Part shown: piece by piece, positions 6,831 to 14,214 of the stretch | Layout: each line of letters opens with the position of its first letter | How positions within the stretch are numbered: the first letter of the stretch is position 1 | NCBI GenBank assembly: GCA_017541325.1 | Contig: JAFXZI010000009.1 | Coordinates: forward strand, 1-32,188 | DNA from: Bacilli bacterium | GTDB lineage: Bacteria > Bacillota_I > Bacilli_A > RF39 > UBA660 | Reading direction: 5' to 3' | Length of the DNA: 32,188 bases | The notes under the pieces: model-generated | What the model was told of the DNA's origin: nothing | Seen by the model: only the letters and a program-made list of their open reading frames with translations | Databases searched by the model: none | Position numbers and translations under genes: made by a program

Positions 6831-7811
6831 TTAATTATTAACGTGTATAACTCCTATTCTTGTTAAGAAATTAGTTAATACTGCATCATTACTTCTATCA
6901 TTAAATGGTCTAATAGCGCTAAATATTTTTAAACCACTTTCTCCTGCAAACTCAGCAATATCATCATTTGAAATCATACTTTTATTAATAACAATTTTTT
7001 TATCTTTTAATCTATTAAATGCTTCTCTATCTCTTTTAACAATTTTATTAATCTTAATAATAGATGGTTCAATCAAGTAATATATTTCACTTACCGAATT
7101 TTCATCTAAATCATTCATATCAATTAGAACTAAATCATATCCACCAGATCTAGATAGTTCTGGTAAAAACTCTGCTTTGTTAATAGATACTAATGTATTA
7201 TCATTAAAATATGTAAAATCTCTTTTTCCTACTTCGATAGCTTTAACATTTAATCCATGATATTTTTCTAATTCTTTCTTCATTCTAACAATTAGAGTTG
7301 TCGCTCCAGCTTGATCAGTAATATTCTTAAATCCAATAATTCTAATTTGTGGAATAGAAATTACTTGTGGTGATTCAATTTCAGTTGTTGTATGTTCTTG
7401 AGGCATAATCATAGCTGGTTGAATTGGTGTTTCTAATTGTTGTAAATGAGCTACATCTTTATATGTATTAGGGTTTTCCAATAAATATTTTACTCCCTCT
7501 AAATTAGTCGTAAAATTATAGAATCCCATAGAAATTAATTTTGATAGAAAGATATTAGACGAGTACTCTCCACCAGAAGGTAATACCAATATAATCTTTT
7601 CAACAGGTAAGCCTATTGAAAGTTTTTGAATATTTGAAATATTATTATAATCCCTTATGGCTGTTAAATCTAATATCATTCTACCAAAAAAGAAATTGGA
7701 AAATGTACCAATTATCTCTTCTGCATCAAATTCTCCACGCATTGTCTTTATGATTTCAACATCTAAACCAGACAATATGGATTCTTGCTTATTTGTAATT
7801 AAAACATTCAT
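6831..7811 (-). CDS. tadZ: TadZ/CpaE-like pilus localisation protein with degenerate P-loop
   Basis: 326 residues with two parts: an N-terminal response-regulator-like alpha/beta domain (about 1-120) and a C-terminal ParA/MinD-type domain (about 155-326), joined by a Pro/Gln/Thr linker. The order is that of CpaE/TadZ, which places the Tad machine in the cell. The nucleotide-binding loop is altered: IIGFKNITDQAGATTLI at about 158-174 replaces the usual KGGxGKTT, so the invariant lysine before TT is alanine. A strand with a Walker-B-like aspartate remains (YDLVLIDMNDLD, D231). The receiver-like domain lacks an obvious phospho-acceptor acidic cluster. GGAGG 9 bases upstream supports the start. 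It closes the run of Tad genes, 15 bases after the TadE-like gene. ATP hydrolysis is doubtful; ATP binding might survive. Confidence 0.8.
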   Translation of the reverse strand: MNVLITNKQESILSGLDVEIIKTMRGEFDAEEIIGTFSNFFFGRMILDLTAIRDYNNISNIQKLSIGLPVEKIILVLPSGGEYSSNIFLSKLISMGFYNFTTNLEGVKYLLENPNTYKDVAHLQQLETPIQPAMIMPQEHTTTEIESPQVISIPQIRIIGFKNITDQAGATTLIVRMKKELEKYHGLNVKAIEVGKRDFTYFNDNTLVSINKAEFLPELSRSGGYDLVLIDMNDLDENSVSEIYYLIEPSIIKINKIVKRDREAFNRLKDKKIVINKSMISNDDIAEFAGESGLKIFSAIRPFNDRSNDAVLTNFLTRIGVIHVNN

Positions 7812-7826
7812 AAGACAAAACCTCCA

Positions 7827-8273
7827 TTATATATCACATCTACCTGAACCAGATACTGCAAAGTATCCAGAAGAGCATTCTGGAATACTAGAGATATCTT
7901 TGCTTCCCTTTTTTAAATTAGGAATACCGCTTGTTTGTCCAGTTATTGCAAGTTTAGGATATAAATCTCTATTAACTAATGGCATAGAAAACTCTACAAT
8001 TAGTTTTACAGTGTAATATTTATTTTTATTTGGAGCTATATTATAACAAACACAAACTGGTCCATTATATCCTTGTCTAGCTATTACTTGTCTATCTATT
8101 ACTTCTTTTGTTTGATCCGTTACTCCTTCATATTGTTCAATATATGAAACAACAGCGTTTTTGCTACGGAAAACACGACCATAATTAATAACTATAGCCA
8201 TAAAAGCAATATAAACAAATAAGAATATTAAAACTATATATAAAAGTATTGTTCCTCCAATTGCCTCACGCAT
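7827..8273 (-). CDS. TadE-like minor pilin
   Basis: 148 residues. The short leader MREAIG precedes a hydrophobic helix, GTILLYIVLIFLFVYIAFMAIV, then INYGRVFRSKNAVVSYIEQYEG. Such a charged, amphipathic continuation of the helix is the hallmark of TadE/TadF pseudopilins. The external part has four cysteines (VCVCYN near 85-88, PECSS near 132 and GRCDI at the very end). The first six residues match those of the small pilin upstream (M-K/R-E-A-x-G), which suggests both are cut by the same prepilin peptidase after the glycine. The Shine-Dalgarno site is GAGGGTG. It lies between the major pilin and TadZ genes in the same transcript. Probably a minor subunit or initiator of the Tad pilus. Confidence 0.8.
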   Translation of the reverse strand: MREAIGGTILLYIVLIFLFVYIAFMAIVINYGRVFRSKNAVVSYIEQYEGVTDQTKEVIDRQVIARQGYNGPVCVCYNIAPNKNKYYTVKLIVEFSMPLVNRDLYPKLAITGQTSGIPNLKKGSKDISSIPECSSGYFAVSGSGRCDI

Positions 8274-8310
8274 AATATTACACCCTCTTTATTAATAATA
8301 AATTTATTTT

Positions 8311-8499
8311 TTAATGACCAGCATTGTGACCAGCTCCACCAGCAGCATCATCTATTTCAGCATTATCCTCAGCATTACTCCATCTATTTGTAATATTATC
8401 TAAAATATCTGGAACGAATGCAGTAACGAAGATAAGAATAGCAGCTACAGCAACAACTGTAACTAATGTCATATTTAATTCTCCAGTTGCTTCTTTCAT
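8311..8499 (-). CDS. Small Flp/Tad-type pilin (probable major pilin)
   Basis: 62 residues, the right size for a Flp pilin. After the leader MKEATG comes E-L-N-M-T-L, then a single hydrophobic helix (VTVVAVAAILIFVTAFVPDIL). A short polar and acidic C-terminus ends AGGAGHNAGH, which is Gly/His-rich. Cleavage after G6 would leave a mature protein of 56 residues starting with Glu. It has a very strong Shine-Dalgarno site (GGAGGGAG) and its own near-consensus promoter at 8531-8559, as expected for the most abundant subunit. It sits right after tadC and before the tadE-like gene. I read it as the major pilin; the alternative is a small scaffold subunit. Confidence 0.8.
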   Translation of the reverse strand: MKEATGELNMTLVTVVAVAAILIFVTAFVPDILDNITNRWSNAEDNAEIDDAAGGAGHNAGH

Positions 8500-8530
8500 G
8501 TTTTTGCTCCCTCCTCTCTACTATAACTTA

Positions 8531-8559
8531 ATTATAATTTATTTAGATTAGCATTTCAA
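8531..8559 (-). promoter_or_regulatory. Internal promoter in front of the pilin gene
   Basis: On the minus strand TTGAAA, exactly 17 bases, then a perfect TATAAT, ending 32 bases before the pilin start. It lies in the 74-base gap between tadC and the pilin gene and would raise pilin synthesis above that of the assembly proteins. Confidence 0.8.
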
Positions 8560-8573
8560 TATCGGTTTACATT

Positions 8574-9353
8574 TTAACCCATCATGAACATCATAGCTGC
8601 AAGCATGATTACCATTGATCCTCCACCAGTACATACTAGCATGATCATTGTTTTTCTTTCCATTACTTGTAATCTTTGCTTATATTTATCTTCTCTTGCT
8701 TTATTTTGAAGAGATGATACACTTCTTGAGAACATTATCAATTGTTGATATTTATTCTCTTGAGCACCAATTCCTAATCTATATAATAGTCTCATCATTC
8801 TCATAGAGTCTCTTACTGGATATTGAATTGCAAAATCCATGTAAGGTTGAATTGATGAATCTCCTGAATTAATTTTCTCTACCATTGTACGAAGTCCAGG
8901 TTTAAATATTTCTGGAGCATCTTCTATACTACGAGCTAACGCTACTGGAACAGTATAGTTTTGGCATAAAATTTCAAGACCTTTTAAATAGTAAGGTAAC
9001 ATTTGGTCTATTTTAATCATATATTTCTTATAATAACCTTTTAAATTGTTATAAGGCATTTTATATATTAAGAATATTACTACTATCATAAATACGAAGT
9101 TTATAAATGTAAAATTAGTAAATATTAATAGCATAATAACAGCTGAATATATAAATGTTTGTTTAATTCTTTTATTAAACAAATCATCTGGATTAATTTT
9201 TTCTCCATATTTTGCAGAAACATAGAAATCCCAATCTTTCTCTTTTAGCATTTTTATATAGAAATCATTTTCATCTATAAATTTATTTGTGTCAACAGTT
9301 CTTGTATATATAAGAGCAAACATTACAAGAGCCGCAATAATTAGTATCGTCAT
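8574..9353 (-). CDS. tadC: Tad pilus inner-membrane platform protein TadC-like (T2SSF domain)
   Basis: 259 residues. It has one helix at the N-terminus (about 2-17), two at about 66-100, a cytoplasmic T2SSF-type helical bundle (about 105-225) and a final helix pair at about 234-258 containing CTGGGSMVIMLAAMMFMM. The bundle holds the family-typical elements LPYYLKGLEILCQNYTVPVALARSIEDAPE and, after it, RMMRLLYRLGIGAQENKYQQLI. TadC pairs with TadB to form the platform that couples the ATPase to pilus extension. The start lies 2 bases after the tadB stop, and its ribosome binding site (GGGGG) is inside the end of tadB, so the two are coupled. Confidence 0.85.
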   Translation of the reverse strand: MTILIIAALVMFALIYTRTVDTNKFIDENDFYIKMLKEKDWDFYVSAKYGEKINPDDLFNKRIKQTFIYSAVIMLLIFTNFTFINFVFMIVVIFLIYKMPYNNLKGYYKKYMIKIDQMLPYYLKGLEILCQNYTVPVALARSIEDAPEIFKPGLRTMVEKINSGDSSIQPYMDFAIQYPVRDSMRMMRLLYRLGIGAQENKYQQLIMFSRSVSSLQNKAREDKYKQRLQVMERKTMIMLVCTGGGSMVIMLAAMMFMMG

Positions 9354-9355
9354 AT

Positions 9356-10264
9356 CTACTCAGCCCCCACATTCTCATTATAATATTTTTCACCATTAAC
9401 CAAAAAATAACTATTAAGCAGTACTATCGTATGCAAAGCAACCAATATTATTGGTTCTTTTAACAATTGTCTATATGTATCAACTTGGATTAAGTACTGA
9501 ATTAACATTATAAGTAAATATAGCATTAATCCATATTGAATAAATTGACGATGGAAGTTCTTCCTATCCATTCTGTCACGATATACTCCTTCAACTAGTG
9601 TATCTATATCTTGTAACATATTTTCAAGAACATCATTTGTATCTCTTGAACCTTCTTTTGTTATTTGAAGGAACAATTGGTGCATATTCTTTGTCATATA
9701 GAAGTCATATCTCTCATTCATATATGCAAGAGAATCATCAATTGTACCATTTTGATATGACATATCTATCATTATTTTTAAATCTGATAAAACTGGATCT
9801 TGTAATACTCCTGATGCATATACTCCTTCAAGAGCTTTAACAAAAGATTGTGTTGTTTGGAATTCCATTATAGTGTTTGTTGTATATACTTGTACTTGTT
9901 CAAATATAAATTCACTATATAATCTTTTACATCTTAAGTATTGTAAATATGGAATAATAGCAATTGCTGCAGATACATAGATTATAGATATAAATATATT
10001 ATAAAAGTACAAATATGATACTAAGAATGCTCCTCCACCGAATAGAGCAACTTGTACACCATAATCTTTAGCTGTATAATTTTGACCTAATTCTTTAACC
10101 TTTTCACGAACTGTCTTATATGAAAATGGAGCATATTTATCATAAACAACGGTAGCACCATTGATTACGAATTTATATAAAGAATCTCCTTTTTTTACAT
10201 AATAAAGTACTGCAAAGGTTCCTAGAAATAGTAAAATTATTAATTCTAATACAGGTATATGCAT
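9356..10264 (-). CDS. tadB: Tad pilus inner-membrane platform protein TadB-like
   Basis: 302 residues with the TadB layout: an N-terminal helix (about 4-22), a helix pair at about 68-107, a cytoplasmic T2SSF-type domain (about 108-235) and two C-terminal helices (about 240-261 and 271-290). Within the domain, TTNTIMEFQTTQSFVKALEGVY and ENMLQDIDTLVEGVYRDRMDRK match the conserved helices of the family. It works with TadC as the membrane platform for the CpaF/TadA ATPase. It begins 16 bases after the ATPase gene and is followed at once by tadC. The start codon is the first ATG of the frame, with GAAGG almost touching it and AAGGG further back, so the exact start is slightly uncertain. Confidence 0.85.
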   Translation of the reverse strand: MHIPVLELIILLFLGTFAVLYYVKKGDSLYKFVINGATVVYDKYAPFSYKTVREKVKELGQNYTAKDYGVQVALFGGGAFLVSYLYFYNIFISIIYVSAAIAIIPYLQYLRCKRLYSEFIFEQVQVYTTNTIMEFQTTQSFVKALEGVYASGVLQDPVLSDLKIMIDMSYQNGTIDDSLAYMNERYDFYMTKNMHQLFLQITKEGSRDTNDVLENMLQDIDTLVEGVYRDRMDRKNFHRQFIQYGLMLYLLIMLIQYLIQVDTYRQLLKEPIILVALHTIVLLNSYFLVNGEKYYNENVGAE

Positions 10265-10280
10265 ACCTTCACCGACCCTT

Positions 10281-12017
10281 CTATCCTACATTAGGATTAT
10301 TATTTTGAACTGGAATAGTATTGTTTGTAACTTGAGTAACAGGTGCTTGTTGTACTGGTTGTTGAACAGGAGGTGCTACAGTATTTACAACAGGAATTGT
10401 TTGTTCAGTTTGAGGTGCAACAACTACTTTTGGTTGTTCCTCCGTCTTAACTTCTACAGTAGTAGTTTGAACTTGTGGTATTGGATTTACAACCTCTTCT
10501 TTTGGTTTTTCAACACTAGCTACTTGTGGTTGAACCTCTTTTTTCTCTTCGACAACTGCTTCTTGTGCAACAGGAGGCGCAGTATCTTCTTTTGGAGGAT
10601 CTACCTTTTTCTCATCTACTACAGGAGTAGTTTCAACCTTTTCTTCTTTTTCCTCTTTGTTTTCTTGACCTTCTGCACTTAATTCATCATCATAATTTTG
10701 AATTTTTTCAAGGTTACCATTACTCTCTCTAATATTACTAATATCTATACCTTGTCCTTCTATATATTGAAGTAAGTGTTCACTTATAGGTTTATAAGTT
10801 ACTTCTCCACTAATAGTTTTTTGATAAATTACATTAGAAACACAATTATTATCATCATCTACATAGAATTCACATACTTCTCCAATTTCACGAATATATT
10901 TTCCTTGAGTTGGATCAAAACGACCTCTTAAATATACTCCTAATTGAATGTAACGATACATTGTATTTAAGAATTGTCCTACATCGATATTTGACTCAAG
11001 CAAACTATATAAACGATATGGGATATTTGATGCTTTATCAGCGTGGATTGTTGATAATATAAAGTGTCCTGATGATATAGAGTTACGTACAGCTGTAACA
11101 GCTTCTGCACTACGTACCTCTGAAAGTAATATCCATATTGGGTTTTGTCTCATGCAGGTAACAAGAACATCAGAATAACTTGCTATATTATTAGTCTTCA
11201 TTGCAACAATATCACGATGTGGATAAATTCTATCCAAGTGAAGTTCTAACGTATCCTCAATAGTAACTATTTTTTCATTTTCAAAAGTATGACTTGCTAG
11301 ATATTTTAAGAACTCCGTTTTACCTGAACCAGTTTCTCCACACATTATAATGTTACAGTGTCCTTGAACTGCTTTAATTAAGAAATCATGCACACTAAGT
11401 GATACATAATTATCTTCCATTAATTTTTCTTTTTTAAGACGAATCTTTGCTGGTGTTTTACGGAAAACTACCGCAATACCATTTCTTGCAATAGATTCAT
11501 GAATAAAGTTCATACGTAACTCAGCTGATTCTGAGTCCAAGAATGGATGCGCCATATTAAATGTTTTACCCATTACGTTAGAACATTGGAATGCTATTTT
11601 TTCAATAAGAGAATCATTTACTCCAGGTTCTTCTACTCTATAAACACCTTTACTTAAAGTTTTTAGCCACAACTGACCACCATTACTATATGAAATATCT
11701 GTAACATCATCATCTTCTAGAAATTTCTTTAAAGGTCCAAATTCCATAGATGAGAAAATACTTTCATTTCTTTGTCTCTTTTGAAGTTCTTCTTCATCTC
11801 TTAATTCTTGAACCATGTCTAAATCTTCAAAACCTAAATCATTGTTAGCTTTTACTGGTTCAGTATTTTCAGTTGAAGCTGGAGTTGGTTCTGGAGGTGC
11901 AGTTTCTTCTACAACTGGCGCTGGTGCTGGTTCTTGTTGTTGTGTAGGAATTGGTATTTGTGGCACTTGTTGATTATTTAGTTGACCCATTCCATTTAGA
12001 TTCATCGCTTCCTCCAT
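10281..12017 (-). CDS. cpaF: CpaF/TadA-type pilus assembly ATPase with disordered N- and C-terminal tails
   Basis: 578 residues. The motor of the pilus: a VirB11-like hexameric secretion ATPase. The core covers about 85-425. It has Walker A GETGSGKT at 227-234, an Asp-box TIEDTLEL at 252-259, Walker B-like IWILLSEVRSAEA at 294-306 with E300, and a His-box GHFILSTIHADKA at 317-329, all intact. Before the core comes a Gln/Pro-rich stretch (about 10-55). After it comes a 150-residue tail rich in Glu, Pro, Val and Gln (about 430-578), including VAPQTEQTIPVVNT-like blocks. Tails of this size are unusual for CpaF. The start has AGGGAG 7 bases upstream; an alternative ATG four codons in also has a GGAGG site. 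It is the second gene of the pilus transcript. Confidence 0.93.
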   Translation of the reverse strand: MEEAMNLNGMGQLNNQQVPQIPIPTQQQEPAPAPVVEETAPPEPTPASTENTEPVKANNDLGFEDLDMVQELRDEEELQKRQRNESIFSSMEFGPLKKFLEDDDVTDISYSNGGQLWLKTLSKGVYRVEEPGVNDSLIEKIAFQCSNVMGKTFNMAHPFLDSESAELRMNFIHESIARNGIAVVFRKTPAKIRLKKEKLMEDNYVSLSVHDFLIKAVQGHCNIIMCGETGSGKTEFLKYLASHTFENEKIVTIEDTLELHLDRIYPHRDIVAMKTNNIASYSDVLVTCMRQNPIWILLSEVRSAEAVTAVRNSISSGHFILSTIHADKASNIPYRLYSLLESNIDVGQFLNTMYRYIQLGVYLRGRFDPTQGKYIREIGEVCEFYVDDDNNCVSNVIYQKTISGEVTYKPISEHLLQYIEGQGIDISNIRESNGNLEKIQNYDDELSAEGQENKEEKEEKVETTPVVDEKKVDPPKEDTAPPVAQEAVVEEKKEVQPQVASVEKPKEEVVNPIPQVQTTTVEVKTEEQPKVVVAPQTEQTIPVVNTVAPPVQQPVQQAPVTQVTNNTIPVQNNNPNVG

Positions 12018-12047
12018 AGTAATTCTCCCTTTCTATTATTTTAAAAT

Positions 12048-12974
12048 TTATTGTTTTTTATTAGTATCTTGTCCTGTTTGCGCTTTGGTATCTGTACCAT
12101 TTTGTGTACCGTTTTGTGTTCCATTTTGAGTACCAGTTTGATTTGTTTGATCATCTATTTTAGCTGTTCCATCTGTTAAGTCTATTCCTTCCATACGTCC
12201 AGAATATTCAAATTCATCAGCACGTGAATCAATATATTCTTCAAATGCATCAGAAACAACTTTAGCTTCTTCTTCTACTTCGCTAGCACTTCTTCCAGTT
12301 GGAACTGGTCTAATATCGACACCTAACTTAGCACATTTTAATAAATTGTAGAATTCTTTTCTATCAACTGCGAACATGATATAAGTCGTTTGTCTAACCT
12401 CATCAGAATTTTCAAAAACATTTTCTCCGTTTGCAGTTTTAACAGCAAGTACTCTTACGTCTTCTATATATGTACCAACCATAGGTTGTTGTGTAGTTGG
12501 ATCAATTACACTTACATATATATCCATATAACTATCTGGTAAAATAGAGTTTACGTAACTCATGTCCATGTTAACTTTAAAGTATGTCAAAACTTGACCT
12601 TTCTTTAATTCGTAAACAGGCTCATTTTGTCTTTCTTTAACCACTGATGACTCATAGAACAAACTTCCTTTTGGAATTAAAGTGTTTATTGCAGCATAAT
12701 GGTTAATAATATCATCTTTCTTTAAAATAACTGACCCTTTCATCTTGTCTAGGGCAGCTTTTGCTACTTGCATATAACTAATTTTTTCTTCTGTAATCTT
12801 TTCTCTTGGTTGAATATCATCATTAGCATATGGTACTTGTACTGGTTGGATAGCACTATTAATCTTCATAGTATAACCAACATATAATACAGCTATACCA
12901 ATAAATGCACATAAAATTGTAACCGTATTTCTATTTCCTAAAAACTTTTTTAATTTAATTTGTGTACTATTCAT
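12048..12974 (-). CDS. cpaB: CpaB/RcpC-like pilus assembly protein (SAF-type domain)
   Basis: 308 residues from ATG at 12974; the GTG three codons earlier is part of the Shine-Dalgarno AGGGTGA. An N-terminal membrane helix lies at about 18-37 (TVTILCAFIGIAVLYVGYTM). The extracytoplasmic part starts like other CpaB proteins, with PVQVPYANDDIQPREKITEEKI, then VILKKDDIINHYAAINTLIPKGSLFYESSVV, a SAF-like block in which the 'I-x-x-G-x-x-[LF]' pattern is clear, and a second block (SILPDSYMDIYVSVID). The C-terminus carries a short tandem repeat of T-Q-N-G (three and a half copies), a low-complexity tail. CpaB guides pilus assembly; in Gram-negatives it works with a secretin, which this organism seems to lack. 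It is the first gene of the pilus operon. Confidence 0.8.
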   Translation of the reverse strand: MNSTQIKLKKFLGNRNTVTILCAFIGIAVLYVGYTMKINSAIQPVQVPYANDDIQPREKITEEKISYMQVAKAALDKMKGSVILKKDDIINHYAAINTLIPKGSLFYESSVVKERQNEPVYELKKGQVLTYFKVNMDMSYVNSILPDSYMDIYVSVIDPTTQQPMVGTYIEDVRVLAVKTANGENVFENSDEVRQTTYIMFAVDRKEFYNLLKCAKLGVDIRPVPTGRSASEVEEEAKVVSDAFEEYIDSRADEFEYSGRMEGIDLTDGTAKIDDQTNQTGTQNGTQNGTQNGTDTKAQTGQDTNKKQ

Positions 12975-13032
12975 ATTATTCACCCTTTCTATTTTAATAT
13001 TTAGTACATAACTCTATTACACCATCGTGTTA

Positions 13033-13050
13033 TATAGGCGACTCCCTATA
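13033..13050. promoter_or_regulatory. Inverted repeat in the pilus operon leader (possible operator)
   Basis: TATAGG, six bases, CCTATA: a perfect 6-bp inverted repeat and the only GC-containing block in an otherwise AT-rich 277-base gap. It falls at the predicted transcription start of the candidate pilus-operon promoter (13056-13084). It could be a repressor site or a short hairpin at the mRNA 5' end. The role is inferred from position only. Confidence 0.35.
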
Positions 13051-13055
13051 ATAAT

Positions 13056-13084
13056 ATTTTAGTATTTTTAAAATTCTACTTCAA
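13056..13084 (-). promoter_or_regulatory. Candidate promoter of the pilus assembly operon
   Basis: On the minus strand TTGAAG, 17 bases, TAAAAT, about 82 bases upstream of the cpaB-like start. Several weaker combinations exist nearby, so this is the best candidate rather than a firm call. The rest of the 12975-13251 gap is AT-rich with no ORF. Confidence 0.35.
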
Positions 13085-13176
13085 TATTAATTATTACTTG
13101 ATTAACTAACTTTTCAAAATTTTACACAATAAAAACGCTAGTCACACTATACAAACCCTCTAGTATAAATTAATTA

Positions 13177-13182
13177 TATAAT
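13177..13182 (+). promoter_or_regulatory. Possible -10 box for the thioredoxin-like lipoprotein
   Basis: A perfect TATAAT, 70 bases before the start codon, without a convincing -35 box. An imperfect inverted repeat AATAACA / TGTTATT (about 13180-13208) lies just downstream and might be regulatory. Confidence 0.3.
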
Positions 13183-13251
13183 AACAATTATCAAAATACA
13201 ATGTTATTGTTTATTTTAAATAAATATGTTAATATTTTTTAGAGGTGTTTT

Positions 13252-13671
13252 ATGAATAAAAAGATTATTACTAGTCTTTTATTTGTATTATGTTTCTTTA
13301 TTGTTGGATGTGGCAAAACTACTAATTATCTAAACGATATATCATACAAAGAATTCAATAAAAAAATTAATAATAAAGATTCTTTTGTATTAGAGATTGT
13401 ACAAACTGGATGCCATAATTGTACAGAATTTACACCTAAATTCAAAAGCGTGTTAGAAGATAATAAAGTAGTCGCTTATAGTCTTAATCTAACTGATCTA
13501 AGTCAAGAAGATGCAACAAAGTTTTTAGAAGACTATAATGTTGATGGTACTCCAACAGTAATCTTCTTTAAAGACGGCAAAGAAACTAGTACAATGGATA
13601 GACTATCAGGAGCTAATGTATCTAAAGATACAATAAAATCTAAGTTAACAAAAACCGGTTTTATTAAATAA
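13252..13671 (+). CDS. Thioredoxin-like lipoprotein
   Basis: 139 residues. The signal peptide MNKKIITSLLFVLCFFIVGC ends in a lipobox (I-V-G-C, lipidated C20), so the protein is anchored on the outer face of the membrane. A thioredoxin fold follows: the active-site CHNC is at 54-57 (QTGCHNCTEFTPKFKS) and the cis-proline motif GTPTVIFF is at about 99-106 (P101). The dipeptide between the cysteines is His-Asn, unlike the Gly-Pro of reducing thioredoxins and closer to oxidase or isomerase types. It is the only plus-strand gene within the pilus/Cys-rich region. It lies between the divergent pilus operon and the convergent Cys-rich gene cluster, which makes disulfide formation or isomerisation of those proteins the natural guess. 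SD is GAGGTG. Confidence 0.88.
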   Translation: MNKKIITSLLFVLCFFIVGCGKTTNYLNDISYKEFNKKINNKDSFVLEIVQTGCHNCTEFTPKFKSVLEDNKVVAYSLNLTDLSQEDATKFLEDYNVDGTPTVIFFKDGKETSTMDRLSGANVSKDTIKSKLTKTGFIK

Positions 13672-13673
13672 AA

Positions 13674-13699
13674 AAAAAGAACGTTTATACGTTCTTTTT
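13674..13699. terminator. Bidirectional terminator between the lipoprotein gene and the Cys-rich cluster
   Basis: Perfect 10-bp stem AAAAAGAACG / CGTTCTTTTT with a 6-base loop. T or A runs on both sides let it act on both convergent transcripts. Confidence 0.85.
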
Positions 13700-14198
13700 A
13701 TTTTGAAGCGAATGGTTCATCTGTTTCAAGGATTCCAGATAGAACATTAGTAACTGTTGCATCATCTACTTTTCTCATACCAAATGCTCTTTGGATGAAA
13801 CTAAAGTTTTGAGTTGATTCAATTTTAACTGTAACTTTAGGAGGACATTCATCAATATCTAGGAATGTAATCTTATAGTTCCTATTTAAATCAGCTTCTT
13901 CAGAGAATTTAGCAAGGAATAATTCTACGAATCTTTCCTTTATAATTCTAACTGTTCCAGGAACTCCTGCATTACAATGCACTGATTCAGGATCTGATGT
14001 TTGAGTAATACCATCATATCCAAGTCCTTGTTGATATGCAACTTTATCTACTGCATCTAACATAGCAGATTTAGTTATTTCTTTTAATGAGTAATAGTTT
14101 TGTTGGTCACTAATTGTAACTTCTCCAAATACATTGATTAGTACAATTCCAAGTAAACCTAAAACTAAGAATAAATAACCCCAAAGTGATACTTTCAT
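13698..14198 (-). CDS. TadE/pseudopilin-like membrane protein following the Cys-rich modules
   Basis: 166 residues. One N-terminal hydrophobic helix (about 5-27: LWGYLFLVLGLLGIVLINVFG) leads into an amphipathic continuation (QQNYYSLKEITKSAMLDAVDKVAYQQG). This is the shape of TadE/TadF-like minor pilins. The outside part has two cysteines (HCNAG near 74 and DECPP near 118), likely one disulfide. From memory it resembles a Firmicutes DUF family found with such loci (possibly DUF5411), which I cannot verify. It starts 16 bases after the large Cys-rich gene, with a strong GGAGG site, and ends at the bidirectional terminator, so it is the last gene of that transcript. It probably links the Cys-rich proteins to the pilus machine, which is inference. 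Confidence 0.7.
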   Translation of the reverse strand: MKVSLWGYLFLVLGLLGIVLINVFGEVTISDQQNYYSLKEITKSAMLDAVDKVAYQQGLGYDGITQTSDPESVHCNAGVPGTVRIIKERFVELFLAKFSEEADLNRNYKITFLDIDECPPKVTVKIESTQNFSFIQRAFGMRKVDDATVTNVLSGILETDEPFASK

Positions 14199-14214
14199 TT
14201 CCTAACCTCCTATC

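Noticed and set aside
10305-10682. Plus-strand open frame rich in Leu, Phe, Trp and Asn, resembling a membrane protein
   Set aside because: It is the complement of the low-complexity P/V/E/Q tail of the pilus ATPase and has no ribosome site or promoter.
6450-12974. Conjugative type IV secretion system
   Set aside because: Only a VirB11-like ATPase and a VirB2-like protein would fit. TadB, TadC, TadE-, TadZ- and CpaB-like neighbours show it is a Tad pilus, and no VirB4, coupling protein or relaxase is present.
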